28,399 nt of DNA from Candidatus Parcubacteria bacterium. GTDB taxonomy: Bacteria > Patescibacteriota > Minisyncoccia > Minisyncoccales > Minisyncoccaceae. The notes beneath the pieces were generated by a model that worked only from the letters and a program-made list of their open reading frames with translations, searched no databases and was not told the DNA's origin. Position numbers and translations under genes: made by a program. Location: NCBI GenBank assembly GCA_017992335.1, contig JAGOOU010000001.1, positions 1-28,399 on the forward strand, written 5' to 3'. This document shows, in pieces, positions 8,660-15,704 of the stretch (its first letter is position 1; each line of letters begins with the position of its first letter).

Positions 8660-8688
8660 TATATACTCTAAAAATATAAATATATCAA
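8660..8688 (-). promoter_or_regulatory. Promoter of yebC-ruvC, predicting a leaderless mRNA
   Basis: Read leftward, TTGATA (8683-8688) is followed by 17 nt, TATATA (8660-8665), then 6 nt and the yebC ATG. The -35 hexamer contains the TGA stop codon of the upstream lamin tail gene. In such AT-rich sequence the match is suggestive rather than certain. Confidence 0.5.
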
Positions 8689-9290
8689 GGCAATAACTTT
8701 TTAATAAAAACAAGAATACCTCCTGAGGCAATAGAAAGAATAAAAGAAAAAAGATAAGTATAGTTATTATTGTTTTCAAGGAGAGGTTTTTTAATTTCTA
8801 TTTTTTCTTCCTCAATAAAATAACTATTTTGTTTTTTAGGAGTTCCTCCTGTGTCCAAGCTTGTTTGCCAGCCATTTTCAATTTTTTCCATTGTCTGTTT
8901 AGTTTTATTATTGCCATATGGCCACCCTTGTTTAAAATCAAGAACTTCGATAACTGTGTTGTTATTAATTAATTCAATCTTTTCTCCATTATTGTTTAAA
9001 GCTTTATTAAAAAACAAATCTACTTCTTTCTGACTTTTGTTTCTAGAAAGAAGATAAAAGCCTTGAGAGGGAATATTGCCGGTTAACTTGATTATTTTTG
9101 TTTCAGAAATTCTTATTTCCCAATTATCAAGAGAAATGTTTTTATCAGAATTGTTGTATAATTCTATCCACTCATTAGAGCTAGAAGATTCGTCTCCCAT
9201 CCAACAAATTTCATTAACGAAAACACTGGCTTTTGCTATATCGAAAAGAAAGATTAAAATTAAAGCAAGTTTTGCTGATTGTTTTCGCAT
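8685..9290 (-). CDS. Secreted, membrane-anchored lamin tail domain (LTD) protein
   Basis: A 201-residue protein of unknown role. The N-terminus is a signal peptide (KLALILIFLFDIAKAS, cleavage near residue 21). Residues 22-150 form a lamin tail domain, with VFVNEICWMG, EWIELYNNSD and LDNWEIR. The GWPYGNN and SLDTGGTPKKQN blocks near its end are typical of bacterial LTD proteins. A low-complexity Lys/Glu/Asn linker leads to a C-terminal membrane helix (about 177-196) and a KKLLP end, so the domain should sit outside the membrane, anchored by its tail. The start overlaps ruvB by 31 nt and no in-frame alternative start precedes the signal peptide core, so the overlap looks real. The function cannot be stated. 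Confidence 0.85.
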   Translation of the reverse strand: MRKQSAKLALILIFLFDIAKASVFVNEICWMGDESSSSNEWIELYNNSDKNISLDNWEIRISETKIIKLTGNIPSQGFYLLSRNKSQKEVDLFFNKALNNNGEKIELINNNTVIEVLDFKQGWPYGNNKTKQTMEKIENGWQTSLDTGGTPKKQNSYFIEEEKIEIKKPLLENNNNYTYLFSFILSIASGGILVFIKKLLP

Positions 9291-10249
9291 TTTATTTTTA
9301 AATGCTTATAGGCTAATTCAGTAGCAATTCTTCCCTTGGATGTTCTTTTTATTAATCCTAATTGGATTAAATATGGTTCATATATCTCAAGAATAGCGTT
9401 TTTCTCTTCAGAAGTGGAAGCTGATAATGCTTGAAGCCCAGCTGGGCCACCATTAAATTTTTTAATAATAGTTTCCAAAATTTTAATATCTGCTGGTTCT
9501 AATCCTAGATCATCTACTTCTAAAAAATCTAAAGCTTTATCTGCTAAATTTTTTGTAATTACATTTTTATTTTCTATTTGGGCAAAATCTCTTACTCTCT
9601 TTAAAAGTTTGTTGGCAGTTCTTGGGGTAAACCGGGACCTTTTAGCAATTTCTTTGACTGCTTCTTCTTCGATCTCTGCATTTAAAATTTTAGAAGATTT
9701 TTTAATTATCTTTTCTATTTCTTCATCTTTATAAAAATTCAATTGTAAAACTGCCCCAAATCTACTTCTTAAGGGAGCTGATAAAAGATCTATTCTTGTT
9801 GTTGCTCCGATTAATGTAAAATGAGGAAGATTAATATCAATACTTTTAGCCATTGGTCCTTTTCCTAAAATTAAGTTAAGTTTGAATTCTTCCATTGCAG
9901 AATAAAGATATTCTTCTACAAAACGGTTGATTCTATGAATTTCATCAATAAAGAGAAAATCTCCTTCATTTAAATTGGTGAGAATAGCAACAAGATCTCC
10001 TGATTTTTCAATAACAGGGCCAGATGTTGTTTTTATTTCAGCTCCAGCTTCTTTAGCTACAAGATAGGCTAATGTTGTTTTTCCTAATCCAGCAGGTCCG
10101 TAAAGTAGAATGTGATCAGGGGATTCTTTTCTTTCTTTAGCTGCGTCAACAATCACTTTTAAGTGTTTTTTAATTCTTTCTTGGCCTATGTAATTATCCC
10201 AATTTTTAGGCCTTAAAGTAGATTCAATTAGCTCTTCGTTTAAGTCCAT
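9260..10249 (-). CDS. ruvB: Holliday junction branch migration helicase RuvB
   Basis: A 329-residue AAA+ motor that, with RuvA, drives branch migration of Holliday junctions. It has Walker A GPAGLGKT (51-58), Walker B with DEIHR (102-106), the sensor region GATTR, and the arginine-finger segment LRSRFGAVLQL. The C-terminal winged helix carries GPAGLQALSAS and a conserved end with RIATELAYKHL. It heads the leftward cluster that also encodes RuvC, whereas ruvA is about 7.5 kb away. Its 3' end overlaps the lamin tail gene by 31 nt. Confidence 0.97.
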   Translation of the reverse strand: MDLNEELIESTLRPKNWDNYIGQERIKKHLKVIVDAAKERKESPDHILLYGPAGLGKTTLAYLVAKEAGAEIKTTSGPVIEKSGDLVAILTNLNEGDFLFIDEIHRINRFVEEYLYSAMEEFKLNLILGKGPMAKSIDINLPHFTLIGATTRIDLLSAPLRSRFGAVLQLNFYKDEEIEKIIKKSSKILNAEIEEEAVKEIAKRSRFTPRTANKLLKRVRDFAQIENKNVITKNLADKALDFLEVDDLGLEPADIKILETIIKKFNGGPAGLQALSASTSEEKNAILEIYEPYLIQLGLIKRTSKGRIATELAYKHLKIKCENNQQNLL

Positions 10250-10256
10250 TTAGGTA

Positions 10257-10285
10257 TTGACAAATTTTAATAAGTGTGTTATCTT
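10257..10285 (+). promoter_or_regulatory. Promoter of the candidate small RNA
   Basis: A perfect TTGACA (10257-10262), a 17-nt spacer and TATCTT (10280-10285; TATATA follows) point rightward, away from ruvB, into a region with no open reading frame. The predicted start is about 10291-10293, just before the long stem. Confidence 0.6.
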
Positions 10286-10291
10286 ATATAT

Positions 10292-10459
10292 GTAAAATGA
10301 TTCTTGAATTGGGGGTAGGGATTTTCTGTAGCTAATGGATTGTTTGGTTTTTACTGGACTTTTCCTCAGGAAAATTCTTGACTTTCAGCCCGAATGCTAA
10401 AGTTAGCCCCCAATTCAGGAATTATTTAACTGCATCAATTTTTTTGGTGCAGTTTTTTA
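10292..10459 (+). ncRNA. Candidate structured small RNA, rod-like, family unidentified
   Basis: This 200-bp gap between leftward ruvB and pilB has its own rightward promoter, a strong stem and an intrinsic terminator. TTCTTGAATTGGGGG (10301-10315) pairs with 10407-10421 over 15 positions with one G-U. The roughly 90 nt inside can fold into a broken rod: CUGUAGC with GCUAAAG, UUUGG with CCGAA, CUGGA with UUCAG, and an apical UUUUCC-UCA-GGAAAA hairpin. A terminator hairpin follows at 10428-10454. A long irregular hairpin of about 130-170 nt recalls 6S RNA, but no diagnostic 6S sequence can be confirmed by eye. SRP RNA (no GGAAGGAAGC-type loop), tmRNA and RNase P RNA were considered and not supported. 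The RNA gene is well supported; its identity is not. Confidence 0.6.
10428..10458 (+). terminator. Intrinsic terminator of the candidate small RNA
   Basis: AACTGCATC (10428-10436) pairs with GGTGCAGTT (10446-10454), and the T-run extends to 10458. On the opposite strand the hairpin is not followed by a T-run, so it mainly serves rightward transcription. The T-run overlaps the pilB stop codon. Confidence 0.75.
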
Positions 10460-11758
10460 TCCTGTAACTTTTTTAACTTCATCGAAACTAGTAACACCAT
10501 TCAATATTTTAATAAATCCATCTTGTTTCATTGTTGTCATGCCCTTTTCTTTAGCAAACTTTTCTAAAGCAGACGAAGAAGGAGAAGTTAGAATATAGTC
10601 TTCTGTTTCAGAATCAATAACTAATGTTTCAAAAAGACCAACTCTTCCTTTGTAACCAGTGTTATTACAATGCGCACAACCTTTTGGGTAAAATATTTTT
10701 GTGTTTTCATTTAATTCAGGAATTTCAACTTGAGAAGGCATATTTTTTAAAGTTTCTTTCATTTCTTCTAATATTTCTTTTGAAATAATTTTTGCTTCAG
10801 CACATTTAGGACAAATTTTCCTTATTAACCTTTGAGCAACAACCATATTTATTGCTGGAGCAATATTAACTGGATTTTCTCCTAAGGCAATAAATCTAGC
10901 AACAGTTCCCGCAGCATCATTTGTATGAAGCGTACTTAAAACAAGATGTCCTGTTAATGCTGCTTGGAGAGCAATGCTGGCAGTTTCTAGATCTCTAATT
11001 TCTCCAACTAATATTACATCAGGATCCTGTCTTACGATTGATCTTAATCCTGACGCAAAATCGTATCCCTTTTTAGGATCAACTTGAGTTTGGGATATTC
11101 CTTTTAAATGATATTCTATAGGATCTTCAATGGTGATTATTTTAATCTCAGGATTTTGCATTTTTTTAAGAAAAGCGTAGAGGGTAGTAGTTTTACCGGA
11201 ACCAGTAGGCCCAGTAACAACAATCATGCCGTTTGGTTTTTCGGTTTGCTGAACAAAAGTATTATAAAGATCTTTTCTTAGCCCCAAATCTTCTAGATTG
11301 ATTAAGTTTTTAGGGTTTAAAACTCTCATTACGATTGTTTCTCCGTATTCTGAAGGTAATGTAGAGACCCTGATTTCAATTTGTTCGGTTGTTTCTTTTT
11401 CCATTAAAACAGTAAACCTTCCATCTTGAGGCTTCTTTTCAACATTCAATTTCATGTATGATAAAAGCTTGATTCTAGAAACAATAGATTTATATTTTGA
11501 AGAATCAAAATTGCACACTTCTTGTAATATGCCATCCATCCTTATCCTTAATTTGCTTCCAGTCTCCTCTGCTTCAAAGTGCAAATCAGAAACATTCATT
11601 TCAATTGCTCCGGCCATGATTGTTTTTAATAGTACGCTTACTTCTTCATTCAAAAAAGCTTCTATTACTTGAGAAAAAGAAAGTATATTTTGAAATTTGT
11701 CTAAGTTTTTAGTTAAAAAAACATTATCTACATTTATCTCTCCGGTTATTTTTTCCAT
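10457..11758 (-). CDS. pilB: Type IV pilus assembly / type II secretion ATPase, PilB/GspE family, short N-terminus
   Basis: A 433-residue secretion ATPase that powers pilin polymerisation at the inner membrane. The core is complete: Walker A GPTGSGKT (183-190), Asp box TIEDPIEY (209-216), Walker B VILVGEIRD (248-256) and His box LSTLHTNDA (274-282). A zinc-binding tetracysteine is present with CPKC (316-319) and CAHC (361-364). PilB proteins are usually about 560 residues, and the large N-terminal MshEN-type domain is mostly missing. It overlaps the upstream degenerate DHH gene by 13 nt, so the two are cotranscribed. It fits with the pilin-type gene at the right end of the window. Confidence 0.9.
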   Translation of the reverse strand: MEKITGEINVDNVFLTKNLDKFQNILSFSQVIEAFLNEEVSVLLKTIMAGAIEMNVSDLHFEAEETGSKLRIRMDGILQEVCNFDSSKYKSIVSRIKLLSYMKLNVEKKPQDGRFTVLMEKETTEQIEIRVSTLPSEYGETIVMRVLNPKNLINLEDLGLRKDLYNTFVQQTEKPNGMIVVTGPTGSGKTTTLYAFLKKMQNPEIKIITIEDPIEYHLKGISQTQVDPKKGYDFASGLRSIVRQDPDVILVGEIRDLETASIALQAALTGHLVLSTLHTNDAAGTVARFIALGENPVNIAPAINMVVAQRLIRKICPKCAEAKIISKEILEEMKETLKNMPSQVEIPELNENTKIFYPKGCAHCNNTGYKGRVGLFETLVIDSETEDYILTSPSSSALEKFAKEKGMTTMKQDGFIKILNGVTSFDEVKKVTG

Positions 11759-12840
11759 AATAATGAAGACAGTTCCTTTTCAGCAGAAGGAAGGTTCTTG
11801 CTTTTAACAAGAAAGATTCCACCTTTGCCTTTATAAGAACCATTATAATTTGTTTTTATAACATCAATCAAAGAATCTTTTTCAGAATAAAACACACATT
11901 TAATTGATGTTGGGGAAGATTTCCCTTCCCATAATAGCATGAAAGAGGGAATAGAGAAATAGTTCTTCATTTTTTCAATAATAAAACTTAAATCAGAGGA
12001 AGAGCTTTCTAGCTCTTTGAAATCATTTTCAGATAAAGAAGAGATGTAAACTTTTTCCTCTTTTAAAAAGTTTAAATTTTTAATGATTTTTTCTAGAAGA
12101 GAAAGCTTTCTTTTTGTTTCAGGATTAATGTGATTAAAATAAATGTTTCCTCCTTGTTCGACAAGCCATTTTATAGTCGACATTGTTTCTGGATCACCTT
12201 TTTCATTTATTGAGTCTATTATTCCCCACAAAAGAAATCCAGCAGATTTTTCATCGACATTTTCCTGAATTGATTTTAAAATAGAGGACATTCTTTCAGA
12301 AAGAGACATATCTTCTTCAATAATATTGATCTCTCCATAATTTTCATTTTGAGAATTTTTATCAACATTAATTATACTACAATTATATATAGATTCAGGG
12401 CTTTCATTAAAATATTTTTCTAATTCAGAAAATGATTTAATATTAAAAGCAATAATTAAATCAAAAAAAGGAGGAAGGAAAAGAGGCATGTCCTTTTCTT
12501 CAGAAACTAATTTGCAAGAAAATTGTTCTGGTTTTATTTCGTTTCCATTTTTAGGGACAAGAGATAATTCTACGCTTCCATTTTTTCTTTCATAGGAAAT
12601 CTCAGAAACATCGCTTTTTAAAGAAATAATAATTTTCTTTTTTTGAGCTTCACCATTGAGGTATTTTATTAAATTTTCTGGATTTTTATCTTTTGGAAGA
12701 AAAATATTATGCTTATTTTTTAAAGCAAAAAAAACACCTAAAACAGAGGCGTAAACGTCTTCATCAGCGTTATTTTCAGTTACAATCACTATATTTCTAG
12801 CGCTTTCTATACTGTTTTTAATATTTTCGAATGAATCCAT
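11746..12840 (-). CDS. Degenerate DHH-family (NrnA-like) protein, probably catalytically inactive
   Basis: This 364-residue soluble protein resembles DHH phosphoesterases of the NrnA/oligoribonuclease type but lacks key metal ligands. The first motif, normally HxNPDGDA, reads ENNADEDV (22-29): the His is Glu and the Gly is Glu, with both Asp kept. The hallmark DHH reads DKN (160-162) inside IINVDKNSQNENYGEINI, which otherwise follows the family pattern of IDHHPSNE-FG. Family membership is therefore inferred from a weak but two-point match. ATG at 12840 is preferred over an in-frame TTG at 12879. It is directly upstream of pilB with a 13-nt overlap, so a role with pilus assembly or nucleotide sensing is possible but unproven. 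Confidence 0.65.
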   Translation of the reverse strand: MDSFENIKNSIESARNIVIVTENNADEDVYASVLGVFFALKNKHNIFLPKDKNPENLIKYLNGEAQKKKIIISLKSDVSEISYERKNGSVELSLVPKNGNEIKPEQFSCKLVSEEKDMPLFLPPFFDLIIAFNIKSFSELEKYFNESPESIYNCSIINVDKNSQNENYGEINIIEEDMSLSERMSSILKSIQENVDEKSAGFLLWGIIDSINEKGDPETMSTIKWLVEQGGNIYFNHINPETKRKLSLLEKIIKNLNFLKEEKVYISSLSENDFKELESSSSDLSFIIEKMKNYFSIPSFMLLWEGKSSPTSIKCVFYSEKDSLIDVIKTNYNGSYKGKGGIFLVKSKNLPSAEKELSSLLWKK

Positions 12841-12885
12841 TTTTTTCTTAAAACTACTGTATTTTAGGGTAAAAGTCAATCAAAG

Positions 12886-12913
12886 TTGTTTTTCTTTTTA
12901 AATAAGATATAAT
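12886..12913 (+). promoter_or_regulatory. Promoter of tsaE operon, predicting a leaderless mRNA
   Basis: A perfect TATAAT (12908-12913) lies 8 nt before the tsaE ATG. A weaker -35, TTGTTT (12886-12891), lies 16 nt upstream of it. Confidence 0.55.
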
Positions 12914-12921
12914 GTAAAATA

Positions 12922-13371
12922 ATGACAATAATTTCTAGCAATTCTTTGGAAACAAAAGAAATCGGTAGGATTTTAGGAAAGGAGATTTTAGCTTTTAAAA
13001 ATAAAGAAGCTGTAGTTATAAATTTAAAGGGCAATCTAGGCGCGGGCAAGACCACTTTTGTTCAGGGAGTTGCTTTGGGTTTGGGAATAAGGAGAAAAAT
13101 ATTAAGCCCAACCTTTATTATTTTTAATAAGTATAAAATAAGAAAAAAGTCTTTTTATCATATTGATTGTTATAGAATAGATAAAACTAAAGAGATGGAA
13201 GACTTAGGATTTAAAGAAATTATAAAAGATCCTAATAACATTCTTATTATTGAATGGGGAGAAAGGATTAAAAAAATATTGCCAAAATATACAGTAGAAA
13301 TTAAATTTAAAATTTTAAAAGATAATAAAAGGGAAATAAGTTATGAAGAAAGAAACATTTGTAGTAATTGA
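12922..13371 (+). CDS. tsaE: tRNA threonylcarbamoyladenosine biosynthesis ATPase TsaE
   Basis: A 149-residue P-loop ATPase that works with TsaB and TsaD to put the t6A modification on tRNAs reading ANN codons. It has Walker A GNLGAGKT (37-44), the family motif SPTFIIFNKY (62-71), HIDCYRI (80-86) and the IIEWGERI segment (109-116). Length is typical. It is the first gene of a rightward run that reaches holA. Its last 29 nt overlap the 5' nuclease gene, whose start lies within it. Confidence 0.95.
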   Translation: MTIISSNSLETKEIGRILGKEILAFKNKEAVVINLKGNLGAGKTTFVQGVALGLGIRRKILSPTFIIFNKYKIRKKSFYHIDCYRIDKTKEMEDLGFKEIIKDPNNILIIEWGERIKKILPKYTVEIKFKILKDNKREISYEERNICSN

Positions 13372-14242
13372 CGGAAACTCAGTAATTCATAGGGCTTTTC
13401 ATGCTTTGCCTCCTTTAAAAAATAAAAAAGGAGAAGTAGTAAATGCTGTTTACGGATTTCTTTTAGTCCTGTTTAAAATTATCAAAGAATTCAATCCAGA
13501 ATACTTAGGTATTTGTTTTGATTTAGCAGAGCCAACTTTCAGAAAGCAAGCTTATAAAGAATATAAAGCTAAAAGGAAAAAAGCGCCTCAAGAACTTTAT
13601 GATCAGATTCCTAAAATCAAAGAAATTTTAAAAGTTTTTAATATTTCTATCTGTGAAAAATCAGGGTTTGAGGGAGACGATGTAATCGGAACAATAGTTA
13701 ATCAATTCTCTGATTTTAATAATATTATCGTTTCCGGTGATTTAGATACATTGCAATTGGTTAACAAAAACACAAAAGTATATTTTTTAAGTAGAGGAGT
13801 AAAAGAAGCTCTTTTATATGATGAAGAGTCGGTAAAGAAAAAATATATGGGATTAGATAAAGAAAAGCTAATTGATTTTAAGGCCTTAAGAGGAGATTTA
13901 TCTGACAATATCCCAGGAGTTAAAGGAATTGGAGAAAAAACAGCTATTGAATTAATTACGACATTTAAAAATATTGAAAATATATACGAAAATATAAATG
14001 ATCAAAACATATCAAACAGTGTTCGAAAGAAATTGATAGAAGGTAAAGAAAATGCTTTTCTAAGTAAGGATTTAGCTAAAATAAGAACAGATATATCGTT
14101 AAATTTATGTTTACAAGATTATAAATGGAAAAACTATAACCCAAAAGCATTGGAAAAGGCATTAGAAGAACATGGTTTTTCTAGTTTAGTTAAAAAAATT
14201 CCTGGGCTTAATAATACTGGTGAAAATTTAAAATTATGGTAA
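13343..14242 (+). CDS. Standalone 5'-3' exonuclease / flap endonuclease (PolA N-terminal domain type)
   Basis: A 299-residue nuclease matching the N-terminal domain of DNA polymerase I. It should remove RNA primers and 5' flaps. Metal-binding acidic residues are in place: Asp10 (VIDGNS), Asp60, Glu110 with Asp112/Asp113 (GFEGDDVIG), Asp133/Asp135 (SGDLDTLQL), and Asp184/Asp187 (RGDLSDNIPG). The helix-three-turn-helix VKGIGEKTA follows at 192-200. The protein ends soon after this domain, and the next gene is a kinase, so there is no polymerase domain nearby. The start is fixed by the conserved N-terminus, and a purine-rich AGGGAA lies upstream inside tsaE. Confidence 0.92.
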   Translation: MKKETFVVIDGNSVIHRAFHALPPLKNKKGEVVNAVYGFLLVLFKIIKEFNPEYLGICFDLAEPTFRKQAYKEYKAKRKKAPQELYDQIPKIKEILKVFNISICEKSGFEGDDVIGTIVNQFSDFNNIIVSGDLDTLQLVNKNTKVYFLSRGVKEALLYDEESVKKKYMGLDKEKLIDFKALRGDLSDNIPGVKGIGEKTAIELITTFKNIENIYENINDQNISNSVRKKLIEGKENAFLSKDLAKIRTDISLNLCLQDYKWKNYNPKALEKALEEHGFSSLVKKIPGLNNTGENLKLW

Positions 14243-14251
14243 AATATATTT

Positions 14252-15304
14252 ATGAATAACGAAAAAAATTCAATTAATATAGATAAAGATAAAATATTAA
14301 TAATGGTTAATAATTTTCCAGACGGCCTTTTGATTGTAGATGAAAAAGAGAATATCGAATTAATAAGTCCTTCCACAGAATATTTATTGAAACAAAAAAA
14401 GGAAAACATTGTAGGTAAAAATCTTTATAGAATTAGTTCAAGCGAAATTGATTTGAAGCCATTAATAAAAGTTTTTAAAGAAAAAGAAGAAAAAAATAAA
14501 GAAGAAGTTACTCTTAATAATCTCCTTTTAGAGGTTTCTTCTTTTAATTTTCAAAATAATAAAGGAAGATTAATTATTGTCCACGATGTTTCAAGAGGAA
14601 AATTAGTAGAAAAGATGAAAACAGAATTTGTTTCAATCGCTGCTCATCAACTTAGAACTCCGTTGTCAGCAATTAAGTGGTCTTTAAAAATGATTTTAGA
14701 CGGAGACGCAGGAGAAGTGAGTAAAGAGCAAAAAGAGCTTCTTGAAAAAACATATTCTAGTAATGAAAGAATGATTGGTTTAATTAATGATTTACTTAAT
14801 GTAACAAGGATAGAAGAAGGTAGATTTCTTTATAATCCCGAAGAAATGCAATTAGAAGAAATAATAATTAATACATTAAAAGATTTTGAAGAAATAATTA
14901 AAATAAAGAAAGTTGATGTTAAGTTTAAAAGTAAAGAAAAACAACTTCCACCATTAATTATCGATAAAGAAAAAATGACACTAGCAATACATAATTTATT
15001 AGATAACGCAATAAAATATACTGTTCCCCATAAAGGAAAAATCAATATTTTTTTAGAGCAAAAAAATAACGATGTTATTTTTAAAATTGAAGATAATGGA
15101 GTGGGGATACCAAAAGATCAGTACGAACGAATCTTTTCGAGGTTTTTTAGAGGAGATAACGTGATTAAAATGGAAACTCAAGGTTCTGGGTTAGGTTTAT
15201 ACACTACAAAGAATATAATAGAGTCTCATAATGGAAAAATTTGGTTTGATTCAGAAGAGGGAGAAGGCACAACTTTTTATTTCTCCATTCCTTTTAAAGT
15301 ATAG
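14252..15304 (+). CDS. Soluble PAS-domain sensor histidine kinase
   Basis: A 350-residue two-component kinase with no membrane segment. A PAS-like sensor lies at about 15-115 (PDGLLIVDEKENIELISPS). The HisKA helix has the phospho-accepting His132 in AAHQLRTPLSAIKW. The ATPase domain has the N box HNLLDNAIKYT (247-257), G1 box DNGVGI (281-286), F box FSRFFRG and G2 box GSGLGL (311-316), all intact. A cytosolic signal such as a redox state or ligand is implied, but the ligand is unknown. A one-domain response regulator follows after 32 nt and is the obvious partner. TAAAAT overlapping the preceding stop lies 6 nt before the ATG, possibly an internal leaderless start. Confidence 0.93.
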   Translation: MNNEKNSINIDKDKILIMVNNFPDGLLIVDEKENIELISPSTEYLLKQKKENIVGKNLYRISSSEIDLKPLIKVFKEKEEKNKEEVTLNNLLLEVSSFNFQNNKGRLIIVHDVSRGKLVEKMKTEFVSIAAHQLRTPLSAIKWSLKMILDGDAGEVSKEQKELLEKTYSSNERMIGLINDLLNVTRIEEGRFLYNPEEMQLEEIIINTLKDFEEIIKIKKVDVKFKSKEKQLPPLIIDKEKMTLAIHNLLDNAIKYTVPHKGKINIFLEQKNNDVIFKIEDNGVGIPKDQYERIFSRFFRGDNVIKMETQGSGLGLYTTKNIIESHNGKIWFDSEEGEGTTFYFSIPFKV

Positions 15305-15330
15305 ACAATATTTTAAATTTAATATACAAT
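15302..15330 (+). promoter_or_regulatory. Promoter of the response regulator, predicting a leaderless mRNA
   Basis: TAGACA (15302-15307), a 17-nt spacer and TACAAT (15325-15330) end 6 nt before the ATG at 15337. It could give the regulator, mutM and holA expression separate from the kinase. Confidence 0.55.
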
Positions 15331-15336
15331 TATAGT

Positions 15337-15702
15337 ATGAAAAAGGTATTAATTATAGAAGATGATAAGTTCTTGAGAGAGCTTCTGGGCAAAAAAATAT
15401 CTAGTTTAGGATATTCTGCTGTTTTAGCTATTGATGGGGAAGATGGGCTTGAAAAAATGAAAACCGAAAAGCCAGATATTATCCTTCTCGATTTAATTTT
15501 ACCAGGAATGAACGGTTTCGAAGTTTTAGAACAAGCCAAGAAAAATCCTACTATAAATGAAACTCCAATAATAATACTTTCTAATTTGGGCCAGAGCGAA
15601 GATATCGAAAAAGGATTAAGATTGGGAGCAAAAGATTTCTTAGTTAAGGCTCATTTTACCCCACAAGAGATTGTAAACAAAATACAAATGTTTTTAAACT
15701 AA
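15337..15702 (+). CDS. Single-domain response regulator (CheY-like receiver)
   Basis: A 121-residue receiver domain with no output domain. It has the acidic pair at residues 9-10 (IIEDDK), the phospho-acceptor Asp52 in ILLDLILPGMNGFEV, Ser82 in place of the switch Thr/Ser, and the conserved Lys104 in FLVK. It is probably phosphorylated by the PAS kinase just upstream. With no DNA-binding domain, it must act by protein contact, as CheY and Spo0F do. The neighbouring pilus and division-of-labour genes do not reveal its target. mutM begins 2 nt after its stop. Confidence 0.93.
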   Translation: MKKVLIIEDDKFLRELLGKKISSLGYSAVLAIDGEDGLEKMKTEKPDIILLDLILPGMNGFEVLEQAKKNPTINETPIIILSNLGQSEDIEKGLRLGAKDFLVKAHFTPQEIVNKIQMFLN

Positions 15703-15704
15703 AA

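Noticed and set aside
10330..10420. Minus strand reads GAGGAAAAGTCCAG, resembling the GAGGAAAGUCC block of RNase P RNA
   Set aside because: The rest of the RNase P core is absent, the region is too short, and the promoter and terminator both face the plus strand.
10300..10425. Signal recognition particle RNA or tmRNA
   Set aside because: There is no GGAAGGAAGC-type SRP loop on either strand, and no tRNA-like ends or tag reading frame.
12838..12879. TTG start giving the DHH-like protein 13 more residues
   Set aside because: The ATG at 12840 starts at the expected family distance from the first motif; the extra residues look like promoter-region DNA.
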